Notes: generated by a model not told the origin, from the letters alone. A stretch of 64,000 bases of DNA from Acidobacteriota bacterium (GCA_023410055.1 JAEYQK010000030.1:1-64000); one strand, 5' to 3'; counted from the first letter of the stretch, positions 42,017-50,332 are shown. A program made the numbers and translations.

Positions 42017-42079
42017 ACTCCTTTCGGCCCTCTGCCGCGACCGTTCGCTGGCGCTGCTTCGCCCTTTCTTTTGAAACCT

Positions 42080-42108
42080 TTGACATGGTGCTTACATCCT
42101 TTTAGAGT
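42080..42108 (+). promoter_or_regulatory. SUF operon promoter
   Basis: TTGACA (42080-42085) and TAGAGT (42103-42108) are separated by exactly 17 nt, 59 nt upstream of the Rrf2 gene. The -35 is perfect and the -10 is 4 of 6. Confidence 0.6.
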
Positions 42109-42113
42109 GAAAT

Positions 42114-42130
42114 AGTACCGTCAAGGTACT
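42114..42130. promoter_or_regulatory. Operator-like palindrome at the SUF promoter
   Basis: AGTACC-GTCAA-GGTACT is a perfect 6-bp inverted repeat with a 5-nt centre, placed over the expected transcription start. Position and symmetry suit a dimeric repressor such as the Rrf2 protein encoded by the first gene. Confidence 0.5.
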
Positions 42131-42166
42131 GATTATCAAACAAGGGCATGTTGCAGGCCTAAGTTA

Positions 42167-42634
42167 ATGATTCGATTAAGCAAACTTACAGATTACGGAA
42201 TTTTGCTGATGACCCTGGTAGCCCGGGATTCGGCGCATAGGTCGCGGGCTGCTCGCGATTTGGCAGACGAGGCGAACCTGCCTCTGCCAACCGTCAGCAA
42301 AATTCTTAAGATCCTCCTCGCGTCCGAGCTGCTGGTCTCGCATCGCGGAGCCAAGGGTGGATACAGCTTGGCGCGTCCAGCGCAGGAGACAACCGTGGCT
42401 GACATCATCGCGGCCATGGAAGGTCCTATTGGTCTAACCGAGTGCAGTTCGCTGACGGGCAGTTGCGAGCTGACGTCGTTTTGTCCGATGCGCAGCAACT
42501 GGGCCGTTATCAGCGGAGCGCTTCGGGTCGCTCTGGAGAAAGTAAAGCTGGCAGATTTGGTCGCGCCACTGCAACTCGTTCACAAGGACGGAAGCATGGT
42601 TTTGTTACAGATGCCCGCAGGGAGAACTCAATGA
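42167..42634 (+). CDS. Rrf2-family SUF operon regulator (IscR/SufR-like)
   Basis: A 155-residue winged-helix regulator. The DNA-binding part has the Rrf2 pattern RLSKLTDYGILLM and LPLPTVSKILKIL, then SHRGAKGGYSLARPAQ. Three cysteines (TECSSLTGSCELTSFCPMR) match the IscR-like cluster ligands, so it probably senses Fe-S cluster status. Its stop overlaps the sufB start (ATGA at 42631-42634). Autoregulation through the palindrome at 42114-42130 is inferred. Confidence 0.92.
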   Translation: MIRLSKLTDYGILLMTLVARDSAHRSRAARDLADEANLPLPTVSKILKILLASELLVSHRGAKGGYSLARPAQETTVADIIAAMEGPIGLTECSSLTGSCELTSFCPMRSNWAVISGALRVALEKVKLADLVAPLQLVHKDGSMVLLQMPAGRTQ

Positions 42635-44085
42635 GCACGAAGGCGATTCAGGATTTCGCAAACCAGGAATACAAGTGGGGCTTCGTGACGGATGTCGAAG
42701 CCGACCAGGCTCCCAAGGGTCTGAACGAGGACATCATTCGTCTGATCTCGCGCAAGAAGAACGAACCCGAGTTCATGCTGGAGTGGCGCCTGAAAGCGTA
42801 CCGCCATTGGGTGAAACTGGAGAAGGAACAGGCCGAGCCGCACTGGGCGAATCTGAAGATCGAGCCGATCGATTACCAAGACATCATTTACTACTCGGCC
42901 CCGAAGCAGAAGAAGCAGCTGAAGTCTTTGGACGAAGTCGATCCCGAGCTGCTGAAGACCTACGAGAAGCTCGGCGTACCGCTACACGAGCGGAAAATTC
43001 TGGCCGGGGTAGCCGTCGACGCAGTATTTGATAGCGTATCGGTCGCGACGACTTTCAAGGACAAGCTGGCGTCGATGGGGATCATCTTCTGCTCGTTCTC
43101 AGAGGCGGTGCAGAACCATCCGGAACTGGTGCAGAAGTATTTGGGCTCGGTAGTTCCCTATTCCGACAACTTCTATGCCGCGCTGAATGCGGCGGTCTTC
43201 ACGGACGGTTCGTTTGCCTACATACCAAAGGGCGTGCGTTGCCCGTTGGAGCTTTCGACTTACTTCCGAATCAACGCCCAGAACACGGGCCAGTTCGAAC
43301 GCACGCTCATCGTCGCCGACGAAGGCGCTTACGTCAGCTATCTGGAAGGCTGCACGGCACCGGTTCGTGACGAAAACCAGCTACATGCTGCCGTCGTCGA
43401 ACTGGTCGCACTCGACAACGCGCAGATCAAGTACTCGACCGTGCAGAACTGGTATCCGGGCGATCCGAAGACGGGCAAGGGCGGAATCTACAACTTCGTC
43501 ACGAAGCGCGGAAAGTGCGCCGGGCGCAATTCGAAGATCAGCTGGACGCAGGTTGAAACCGGATCGGCGATCACGTGGAAGTATCCGAGCTGCATTTTGC
43601 AGGGAGACAACTCGGTCGGGGAATTCTACTCCGTCGCACTGACCAACAACTTCCAGCAAGCCGACACCGGCACGAAGATGATCCACCTGGGCAAGAACAC
43701 GAAAAGCACGATCGTCTCGAAAGGCATTTCCGCCGGCTTCGGCCAGAACACGTATCGCGGCATGGTGAAGATCGGCAAGGGGGCAGAGGACGCCCGCAAC
43801 TACACGCAGTGCGATTCTCTGCTGATCGGCGACAAGTGCGGCGCGCACACGTTCCCCTACATTGAGGTCAAGAACGCCACGGCGCGCATGGAGCACGAAG
43901 CCTCGACGTCGAAGATCGGCGACGACCAGATCTTCTACCTGCAACAGCGTGGTCTGTCGAAGGAAGACGCCGTGAGCATGATCATTAATGGCTTCTGCAA
44001 ACAGGTGTTCAAGGAGCTCCCGATGGAGTTCGCAGTTGAGGCGCAGAAGTTGTTGAGTGTGAGTTTGGAAGGGTCAGTGGGATAG
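42631..44085 (+). CDS. sufB: Fe-S cluster scaffold subunit SufB
   Basis: A 484-residue SufB. The N-terminal KWGFVTDVEAD and GLNEDIIRLISRKKNEPEFMLEWRLKAYR segments and the core beta-helix with AVFTDGSFAYIPKGVRCPLELSTYFRIN and TQCDSLLIGDKCGAHTFPYIEVKN identify it clearly. It assembles clusters with SufC and SufD. The true ATG is 42631, overlapping the regulator stop; the longer frame from 42442 lies inside the regulator gene. Confidence 0.97.
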   Translation: MSTKAIQDFANQEYKWGFVTDVEADQAPKGLNEDIIRLISRKKNEPEFMLEWRLKAYRHWVKLEKEQAEPHWANLKIEPIDYQDIIYYSAPKQKKQLKSLDEVDPELLKTYEKLGVPLHERKILAGVAVDAVFDSVSVATTFKDKLASMGIIFCSFSEAVQNHPELVQKYLGSVVPYSDNFYAALNAAVFTDGSFAYIPKGVRCPLELSTYFRINAQNTGQFERTLIVADEGAYVSYLEGCTAPVRDENQLHAAVVELVALDNAQIKYSTVQNWYPGDPKTGKGGIYNFVTKRGKCAGRNSKISWTQVETGSAITWKYPSCILQGDNSVGEFYSVALTNNFQQADTGTKMIHLGKNTKSTIVSKGISAGFGQNTYRGMVKIGKGAEDARNYTQCDSLLIGDKCGAHTFPYIEVKNATARMEHEASTSKIGDDQIFYLQQRGLSKEDAVSMIINGFCKQVFKELPMEFAVEAQKLLSVSLEGSVG

Positions 44086-44095
44086 CTCCCTTCTT

Positions 44096-44126
44096 CCCAC
44101 ATCTGCCAACACCAGGCAGATGTGGG
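44096..44126. repeat. Palindromic repeat, CCCACATCTGCC type
   Basis: CCCACATCTGCC-AACACCA-GGCAGATGTGGG is a perfect 12-bp hairpin 10 nt after the sufB stop, followed by GGCACCGG. No T-run follows. A shorter relative ending in GTGGGGCACCG is at 46361-46392. Confidence 0.85.
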
Positions 44127-44165
44127 GCACCGGACAGATACTGGGAACTGAGACAAACAGAGTCC

Positions 44166-44183
44166 GCCGGACTGGAGTCCGGC
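44166..44183. repeat. Palindromic repeat, GCCGGACT type
   Basis: GCCGGACT-GG-AGTCCGGC is the reverse complement of the palindrome in the 24464-24646 array, and is followed by GCTAC as there. It lies in the sufB-sufC gap. Confidence 0.9.
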
Positions 44184-44208
44184 GCTACGAAACAGAGATG
44201 GAGCAAGG

Positions 44209-44976
44209 ATGAGCGCAATTCTGGAAATCAAGAACCTGCACGCGAGTGTAGATGGACATGAGATTTTGAAGGGTATCAACCTGACCGTAAATCCCGGAGA
44301 AATTCACGGAATCATGGGACCGAACGGTTCGGGCAAGAGCACGCTGGCGCAAGTGTTGGCGCGTCGCGAGGCGTTCACAGTTACGCAAGGGGAAGTGCTC
44401 TTCAACGGAAAGAATCTGCTTGAACTGAAGCCAGAGGAAGCCGCGGCTGAAGGCTTGTTTATGGCGTTCCAGTATCCGGTCGAGGTTCCCGGAATCAACA
44501 ATGCCTATTTCATTCGCTCGGCCGTGAACTCGGTTCGCAAGTATCGTGGCGAAGAAGAGATGGACGCTATGGACTTTCTTCCAAGCTTCAAGCAGCACAT
44601 GAAGGCGCTCGAGATGGATGAGCGTTTCCTGAACCGAGCCGTTAACGAGGGCTTCAGCGGTGGCGAGAAGAAGCGAAATGAAATCTTGCAGATGATGATG
44701 CTGGAGCCGAAGTTGGCCATTCTCGACGAGACCGACTCCGGTCTAGACATCGATGCACTGCGCATCGTCTCTGGCGGCGTAAACGCAATGCGCAGCCCGA
44801 ACCGCAGCTTTCTGGTCGTGACTCACTATCAGCGCTTGTTGAACTATATCGTGCCCGACTTCGTTCACGTGCTCGTGGATGGCCGCATCGTGAAGTCTGG
44901 CGGGAAAGAGCTTGCGCTCGAACTGGAAGATAAGGGCTACGGCTGGATCGAGAACGAAGCGGCGTTGACGGCGTAA
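44209..44976 (+). CDS. sufC: Fe-S assembly ATPase SufC
   Basis: A 255-residue ABC-type ATPase. Walker A is GPNGSGKST, the SufC-specific Q-loop region reads GLFMAFQYPVEVPGI, the signature is FSGGEKKRNEILQMMML, and Walker B is LAILDETDSGLDIDAL. It powers the SufBCD scaffold. Two palindromic repeats separate it from sufB, an unusual 123-nt gap within the operon. Confidence 0.97.
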   Translation: MSAILEIKNLHASVDGHEILKGINLTVNPGEIHGIMGPNGSGKSTLAQVLARREAFTVTQGEVLFNGKNLLELKPEEAAAEGLFMAFQYPVEVPGINNAYFIRSAVNSVRKYRGEEEMDAMDFLPSFKQHMKALEMDERFLNRAVNEGFSGGEKKRNEILQMMMLEPKLAILDETDSGLDIDALRIVSGGVNAMRSPNRSFLVVTHYQRLLNYIVPDFVHVLVDGRIVKSGGKELALELEDKGYGWIENEAALTA

Positions 44977-45045
44977 GCATCATCACCCCGCTGAAGCCAA
45001 AAGCGGGCTTGAACGGGGCACCTTCGGAATTCATAGGTAAGACGA

Positions 45046-46401
45046 ATGGCGATAGCGACAAAGCAGGAATTGCAGAACTATCTTGAGTTGTTCGAGTCTT
45101 TCGAGAAGCGAACATCAGGGCCGGAATACGTGCGGAAGCTCCGGCAGGATGCATTCGCGCGCTTCTGGGAATTGGGGTTTCCGACGCTGAAGGATGAAGA
45201 CTGGCGCTTCACGAGTCTGGCGCCGATCGCGTCCCAGAATTTCGAATTGCCACTCCCGGCCCGAGTCACGCTTGAGCAGGTCGACGCCATGGCGGCGCCG
45301 TTCGCGAATCGCATTGTTTTCGTGAACGGCCGGTTCGCGCCGGGACTCTCGTCCACCGGCGCGCTGCCAAAGGGCGTCACTGTAGCCAGTCTGGCTGATT
45401 CGCTGACGAACCCACTCCTGCAGCGGCACCTGGCGGAGCACGAGGACTTCCGCAACGAGGCGTTCACAGCGTTGAACACGGCTTTCATCGACGACGGGGC
45501 GTTCGTTCACGTAAAGCGCGGCATTGTTGCAGAGCAGCCGATCTATGTGCTGTACGTTTCCACGGGCGATTCCCCGCAGCTGATCAATCCGAGGAACCTG
45601 ATCGTCGCTGACGAGCAGAGCCAGGCTGTTGTGGTCGAGGACTACGTTTCCCTTAGGACTGCCGGACAGGAGTCCGGCGCTACTCTCTCGAACGTAGTAA
45701 CGGAACTCGTCGCAGCAGACGACGCCGTGATCTCGCATTACATGATCGAGCGTGAGGACACGCGATCCATTAACGTCTCGACACTAAGTATCCGGCAGGG
45801 GCGGAACGCGAACGTCGATTCGCACTCGATACTTACGGGAGGAGCGCTGGTCCGGAACAATGTGCACCCGGTGCTCGCGGGCGAGGGCGCTGACTGCCTG
45901 ATCAATGGCCTGTTTGTCGGGAACGGACGCCAGCACCTCGACAACTACATGAAGGTCGAACATGCATCCCCGCACTGCAACAGTCGTCAGTTCTACAATG
46001 GCATTCTAGATGGGCATTCCCGGGGCGTGTTTCACGGGCGGATCATCGTCCACAAAGACGCCCAGAAGACCGATGCCAAGCAGACGAACCGCAACCTGCT
46101 GCTCTCGGACGACGCGCAGATCGACACGAAGCCGCAGTTGGAAATCTATGCCGATGACGTGAAGTGCACGCATGGCGCGACAATCGGCCAGATCGATGAA
46201 GAAGCTTTGTTCTACATGCGTTCGCGCGGTATTCCCGACGCGGAGTCGCGGCGGTTGCTGCTGTTCGCCTTTGCGGGCGAGTGTCTGGAACGCATGAAAC
46301 CCGGCCCGGTGCTGGAGTGGCTGAAACATGCATTACCAGCGTGGCTGCCCATGGGAACATCCCCACGTCAGCTTCTCGAACGTGGGGCACCGAGCAAGTA
46401 A
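45046..46401 (+). CDS. sufD: Fe-S assembly protein SufD, with in-frame palindromes
   Basis: A 451-residue SufD: PTLKDEDWRFTSLAPI at the N-terminus, and a C-terminal beta-helix ending with DVKCTHGATIGQIDEEALFYMRSRGIPDAESRRLLLFAFAGE. The DVKCTHG motif holds the conserved cysteine and histidine. Two palindromic repeats lie in frame: one encodes TAGQESGAT after VEDYVSL (45658-45684), the other makes the C-terminal tail (46361-46387). Both are tolerated without a frameshift. Confidence 0.95.
   Translation: MAIATKQELQNYLELFESFEKRTSGPEYVRKLRQDAFARFWELGFPTLKDEDWRFTSLAPIASQNFELPLPARVTLEQVDAMAAPFANRIVFVNGRFAPGLSSTGALPKGVTVASLADSLTNPLLQRHLAEHEDFRNEAFTALNTAFIDDGAFVHVKRGIVAEQPIYVLYVSTGDSPQLINPRNLIVADEQSQAVVVEDYVSLRTAGQESGATLSNVVTELVAADDAVISHYMIEREDTRSINVSTLSIRQGRNANVDSHSILTGGALVRNNVHPVLAGEGADCLINGLFVGNGRQHLDNYMKVEHASPHCNSRQFYNGILDGHSRGVFHGRIIVHKDAQKTDAKQTNRNLLLSDDAQIDTKPQLEIYADDVKCTHGATIGQIDEEALFYMRSRGIPDAESRRLLLFAFAGECLERMKPGPVLEWLKHALPAWLPMGTSPRQLLERGAPSK
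45661..45678. repeat. Intragenic palindrome inside sufD
   Basis: GCCGGAC-AGGA-GTCCGGC, followed by GCTAC, is a variant of the GCCGGACT family at 44166 and 24469. It reads in frame as part of TAGQESGAT. Confidence 0.85.
46361..46387. repeat. Palindrome over the 3' end of sufD
   Basis: CCCCACGT and ACGTGGGG are perfect 8-bp arms around an 11-nt loop, followed by CACCG. The layout resembles 44096-44126. It encodes the SufD tail SPRQLLERGAP. Confidence 0.7.
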
Positions 46402-46411
46402 ACGGATCATC

Positions 46412-47683
46412 ATGAGCGCACTCAATCAAGTATCGATCGAATCAGCACGAAGCCGGCCCGCCGCTGACTTCAACGTTTATCGCATCCGCGAGGACTTTCC
46501 AATTCTGAAGCAGCAGGTGCACGGAAAGCCACTCGTGTATCTCGACAATGCTGCGACGACGCAGAAGCCTCGCGCGGTAATCGACGCGCTGGCATGCTTC
46601 TATTGTGCCGAGTGCTCGAACATTCACAGAGGCGTACATGCGCTCTCGGAACGAGCCACGCAGGAGTACGAGAATTCACGCGAGCAGATACGTGCGTTCA
46701 TCAACGCCGGACGGACGTCAGAAGTGATCTTTGTACGCGGTGCGACTGAGGCCATAAACCTCGTCGCCAGCAGCTACGGACGGAAGGTGCTGAAGGAGGG
46801 CGATGAGGTCATCATCTCCGCCATGGAGCACCACTCCAACATCGTTCCGTGGCAGATGGTGTGTGAACAGACTGGGGCGAAGCTGCGGGTGATACCGATT
46901 AGTGACGCGGGCGAGCTGCTGATGGACGAGTACGAAAAGCTGCTCGGTCCGCGTACGAAGTTCGTGGCGATCTCGCATATGTCGAACGCGCTGGGAACGA
47001 TTAACCCGGTGCGCGAGATCATCGCGAAGGCGCACACCTACAACGTACCCGTACTGGTCGATGGCGCGCAGGCTGTGTCTCACACCAAAGTTGATGTTCA
47101 AGCGCTCGATGCTGATTTCTACGTCTTCAGCGGGCACAAGCTGTATGGACCCACGGGAGTTGGGATTTTGTATGGCAAGGAGAAGTTCCTTGACGCCATG
47201 CCTCCTTACCAGGGCGGCGGAGACATGATCCGCTCCGTTACGTTCGAAAAGACTACATACGCGCCACTGCCAGCGAAGTTCGAAGCGGGTACGCCGAACA
47301 TCTCGGGCGGCATCGGGCTGGGGTCGGCCATAGGCTATGTGACGCAGATCGGTTTCGAAAGCATTGCGGCCCACGAGGCGGATCTGCTGGCGCGTGCCAC
47401 AGATGCGGTGCAGAGCGTCCCGGGCGTTCGCGTTATCGGGACTGCTCGGCACAAAGCGTCGGTGCTGTCATTCGTCATGGATGACGTGCATCCGCACGAC
47501 ATTGGGACGATTCTGGATCAGCAGGGTGTGGCCATTCGTACTGGGCACCATTGCGCGCAGCCGGTCATGCAGCGATTTGGGATTCCTGCGACGGCCCGTG
47601 CCTCGTTCGCTATGTACAACACGTTTGAAGAAGTGGATGCACTCGTGCGGGCGCTGCACAAAGTTCGGGAGGTCTTTGCCTGA
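46412..47683 (+). CDS. sufS: Cysteine desulfurase SufS
   Basis: A 423-residue PLP enzyme. VYLDNAATTQKP is the start of the fold, VDGAQAVSHTKVD and FYVFSGHKLYGPTGVGILYG contain the PLP lysine, and the mobile loop with catalytic cysteine reads IRTGHHCAQPVM, as in group II desulfurases. It supplies persulfide sulfur, normally through SufU. ATG 46412 lies 10 nt after sufD; the longer frame from 46328 would overlap it. Its stop overlaps sufU by one base. Confidence 0.96.
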   Translation: MSALNQVSIESARSRPAADFNVYRIREDFPILKQQVHGKPLVYLDNAATTQKPRAVIDALACFYCAECSNIHRGVHALSERATQEYENSREQIRAFINAGRTSEVIFVRGATEAINLVASSYGRKVLKEGDEVIISAMEHHSNIVPWQMVCEQTGAKLRVIPISDAGELLMDEYEKLLGPRTKFVAISHMSNALGTINPVREIIAKAHTYNVPVLVDGAQAVSHTKVDVQALDADFYVFSGHKLYGPTGVGILYGKEKFLDAMPPYQGGGDMIRSVTFEKTTYAPLPAKFEAGTPNISGGIGLGSAIGYVTQIGFESIAAHEADLLARATDAVQSVPGVRVIGTARHKASVLSFVMDDVHPHDIGTILDQQGVAIRTGHHCAQPVMQRFGIPATARASFAMYNTFEEVDALVRALHKVREVFA

Positions 47684-48132
47684 TGCCAGACCTTCGTGAG
47701 CTGTATCAGGACTTGATCCTCGACCACAGCAAGAAGCCACGGAATTATCGCGAGATGCCGGGTGCCAACCGCAAGGTGGAAGGCTTCAATCCGCTATGTG
47801 GCGATCACTTCACGGTGTATCTGGAGATGGACGGCGACAACGTCAAGGACGTCAGCTTTCAGGGTTCCGGCTGCGCGCTGTCGAGGGCTTCTGCGTCGAT
47901 GATGACGCAGGTACTGAAAGGCAAGAACAAGGCCGATGCCGAGCAGTTGTTCACTCGTTTTCATGATCTGGTAACCGGCAAGACGCAGAACGGCAATGCA
48001 GAGGAGTTAGGGAAGCTTGCCGTCTTTTCGGGCGTAAGCGAGTTCCCTGTTCGCGTGAAGTGCGCCTCTTTGGCGTGGCACGCTATGAAGGCAGCCCTGG
48101 AGGGCGAGGCAGAACAGATCAGCACGGAATGA
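47683..48132 (+). CDS. sufU: SUF sulfur-transfer/scaffold protein SufU
   Basis: A 149-residue NifU-like protein. The three conserved cysteines are in NPLCGD, FQGSGCALSRASASM and VKCASLAWH, with the aspartate in the first motif. The 18-residue insertion characteristic of SufU between the second and third motifs appears to be present (LVTGKTQNGNAEELGKLAVFSGVSEFP). It accepts sulfur from SufS as a zinc-dependent partner. It starts one base inside the sufS stop (TGATG). Confidence 0.94.
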   Translation: MPDLRELYQDLILDHSKKPRNYREMPGANRKVEGFNPLCGDHFTVYLEMDGDNVKDVSFQGSGCALSRASASMMTQVLKGKNKADAEQLFTRFHDLVTGKTQNGNAEELGKLAVFSGVSEFPVRVKCASLAWHAMKAALEGEAEQISTE

Positions 48133-48203
48133 TCGGGTGATTTCGTGATCGGGTGATCCGGTGATCGAATCGGGTCATCTGGTCATCGCGCAATCGGGTC
48201 ATT
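48131..48203 (+). repeat. Degenerate GATCGGGTGAT tandem repeat
   Basis: GATCGGGTGAT occurs at 48131 and again at 48147 (16-nt period), followed by shorter variants GGTGATCG, CGGGTCATCTGGTCATC and CAATCGGGTCATT up to the sufT leader. It fills the whole sufU-sufT gap. Confidence 0.75.
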
Positions 48204-48219
48204 GGAGAGAATCAGAGCT

Positions 48220-48765
48220 ATGGAGTACGGGCAGCCAATCACAATCGCACGGGATGTCCCAGTAGTAGAAATTCCGAGCGGGTATCAGGGCACTTTGCCA
48301 TCCGGTAAATCCGTACGGATCGTTCAGACGCTTGGCGGCGATTACACGGTCATCACCGATGACGGCCACATGCTTCGGATTGCTGGCAAGGACGCCGATG
48401 CCATTGGCGAGAAACCCACGCAGGCGGCGTCCACGGGTGGCGCTTACGGCGAGTTCAGTGCCGAGGCAGTGTGGGACCAACTGCGACTTGTCTATGACCC
48501 TGAGATTCCGGTCAACGTCGTGGATCTCGGGCTTATTTACGGCATAGATATTTCGAAAGCCGAAGAGAACAAGCATCGAATCGATATCAAGATGACCATG
48601 ACGGCTCCGGGGTGCGGCATGAGCGACATTCTGAAAACCGACGCTCACAACAAAGTGGCGATGCTGCCGAACATCTCCGAAGTCAACGTCGAAGTCGTTT
48701 TTGATCCGCCGTGGACGCCGGAGCGAATGTCCGAAGCTGCGAAGCTGAAGCTCGGCTTTATGTAG
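48220..48765 (+). CDS. sufT: SufT-type Fe-S maturation protein (MIP18/DUF59)
   Basis: A 181-residue protein. The N-terminal half has the SufT-specific extension (GYQGTLPSGKSVRIVQTLGGDYTVITDDGHMLRI). The C-terminal half is a MIP18-family domain with YDPEIPVNVVDLGLIYGI and MTAPGCGMSD, whose cysteine is usual in this family. It matures Fe-S enzymes downstream of SufBCD. ATG 48220 has GGAGAG 10 nt upstream and is preferred to TTG 48202. Confidence 0.92.
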   Translation: MEYGQPITIARDVPVVEIPSGYQGTLPSGKSVRIVQTLGGDYTVITDDGHMLRIAGKDADAIGEKPTQAASTGGAYGEFSAEAVWDQLRLVYDPEIPVNVVDLGLIYGIDISKAEENKHRIDIKMTMTAPGCGMSDILKTDAHNKVAMLPNISEVNVEVVFDPPWTPERMSEAAKLKLGFM

Positions 48766-48766
48766 T

Positions 48767-50071
48767 CTATCGCCGCGCGCCGGCAGGTGCCGGACTCGAC
48801 ATGTCGCCTGCCATCCCCTGCCCCATCACGACACGGGCAACAGCGAGCATGCCGATGGCCTGCGCTGCTGGATCGCTCAGTCGCTGAGCGCGCTTCAGGG
48901 CCGAGACAGAATCGACTTGGGCCGCAGCCTCGCTGACTTCCTGGATCACACCGGGTGCGTTCTTCGTCTCGTTCCGGTTATTCCACACTTCATCGACAGC
49001 GGAGAAGGCAATGTCAAAGTAACGTTCTGCTGTGGGGCGATCGCCAGACGTTCCGCTCGCGAATCCGTGTGCGGCGGCTTCTCGCGCGCGTTTCGAGGCA
49101 GGCATCTTCGACAATTCCGAGGACTGGTCTCTCCCGGTGTTTCTCATGGCCGAGAGCACCGAGGCACTCTCTTCTTCCTCGTGCGGAACCTCAGCGGGCT
49201 TTCCGGCGGTATTGGCGACGTCTCGCGCGATGACGTTTGCGGCTAGCGCATCTTCGTACTGTTTCTGTCCAAGCACCTTCTTCAGGGTGTCGACAGTCAT
49301 GTTCACGGCAACGGAACGTTCGGCGCTTTCCTGAAGCTTCCCGAGCCATTCCAGAAGATGCAGACCCGCCTGCTTTGCCACGTCCTTGTCCATGCTGCCT
49401 GCCGTCTGGGAATACATGGCGGCAAAGTTCGGAGCCTCTGCACGTTGCTTCTCCGCGTCAGAGGGCAACGCACGGAACATTTTCGAGAACGTATCCTGCG
49501 ACCACGCCGAGGATGGCCCCAGACGCTCAATGAGGGCCAGCAGGGCCCTGGGCGCAACGTCTCCCTGGGCCAGCGCCGTTTCCAGTTTCTGCCGGACCGG
49601 CTGAGTACCCTGCTTTGGGCATGCAGAGACGATGTTGATCAGGCTCTGTTCGGCCTGGACCACGTCCGCAGCGGGAATCTGTCCGACGAACGCAGCCGCG
49701 CCGTTGCAATCAAAATGGCCGGCGGACAGTATCGAGACCTCCGGCTTGTTCCCGGAGGAAATCAGCTGTGCTTCGATCTGCGCTCCCTCACGAGCATACT
49801 TGCGGGCGAGAGCGCCGCTGATCGGTCCGGCGACTTCTGTCGCTGCTGTAAGCACCCGAAGGCGGTCCTGCGGTTCGCCTTGGGGCAGGGCCACGGCCCA
49901 GCGAACTACATCCAGCACGAACTTCTGATGTGCCGTGAGCTTTTGACCGGCAGCCTTTTGGTTCGATCTCGCGGAAGGCTTTGAAGACGGTTTCGTTGTC
50001 GCTCCAGCCTGACCGAACGCCACTTGGGTGCCCAGAACTGAAAGCAGGATCACAGATACGGCAAAACGCAA
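48767..50071 (-). CDS. Secreted helical protein of unknown function
   Basis: A protein of about 434 residues. It starts with a signal-peptide-like segment (RFAVSVILLSVLGTQVAFGQA), then a Ser/Lys/Pro-rich linker and a long alpha-helical mature part (AERSVAVNMTVDTLKKVLGQKQYEDALAANVIARDVA, VSALKRAQRLSDPAAQAIGMLAVARVVM). No enzymatic motif is seen. The start is uncertain: TTG 50071, with GGAG 10 nt upstream, gives the best signal peptide; the frame extends to TTG 50143, but that would run through the palindrome at 50097-50130. The gene converges on sufT, 1 nt away. Confidence 0.75.
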   Translation of the reverse strand: MRFAVSVILLSVLGTQVAFGQAGATTKPSSKPSARSNQKAAGQKLTAHQKFVLDVVRWAVALPQGEPQDRLRVLTAATEVAGPISGALARKYAREGAQIEAQLISSGNKPEVSILSAGHFDCNGAAAFVGQIPAADVVQAEQSLINIVSACPKQGTQPVRQKLETALAQGDVAPRALLALIERLGPSSAWSQDTFSKMFRALPSDAEKQRAEAPNFAAMYSQTAGSMDKDVAKQAGLHLLEWLGKLQESAERSVAVNMTVDTLKKVLGQKQYEDALAANVIARDVANTAGKPAEVPHEEEESASVLSAMRNTGRDQSSELSKMPASKRAREAAAHGFASGTSGDRPTAERYFDIAFSAVDEVWNNRNETKNAPGVIQEVSEAAAQVDSVSALKRAQRLSDPAAQAIGMLAVARVVMGQGMAGDMSSPAPAGARR

Positions 50072-50096
50072 TTCGCAAAAACTCCATTGAGACTTA

Positions 50097-50130
50097 GGGA
50101 CGATGTTAACTAGTTTAGCAACATCGTCCC
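50097..50130. promoter_or_regulatory. Perfect inverted repeat upstream of the secreted-protein gene
   Basis: GGGACGATGTT and AACATCGTCCC are perfect 11-bp arms around a 12-nt centre (AACTAGTTTAGC). It lies 26 nt upstream of the chosen start on the minus strand, where an operator or mRNA leader hairpin could sit. No T-run follows on either strand. Confidence 0.5.
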
Positions 50131-50253
50131 GTTCACGCCACAACCGAGCTCACCAGTAATTCAGGCTGACCTTGTTCAGCCATGCCGAGAATGTCCGATG
50201 TTGAATTGTCTGATCCATTTGGAAGGCGACATTGATCTCGTCTACGTGGAATG

Positions 50254-50290
50254 AAACCGGTGCATCGGAACAATCCCGGTGCACCGGTTT
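50254..50290. terminator. Inverted repeat after the DHH phosphoesterase gene
   Basis: AAACCGGTGCA and TGCACCGGTTT are perfect 11-bp arms around 15 nt. It lies 43 nt downstream of the DHH gene stop on the minus strand and may serve as a terminator, although only a TTT follows. Confidence 0.5.
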
Positions 50291-50332
50291 AGCGATCACT
50301 AGGTTCTATCGCGCGCACGCCCAAGAGGCTAA

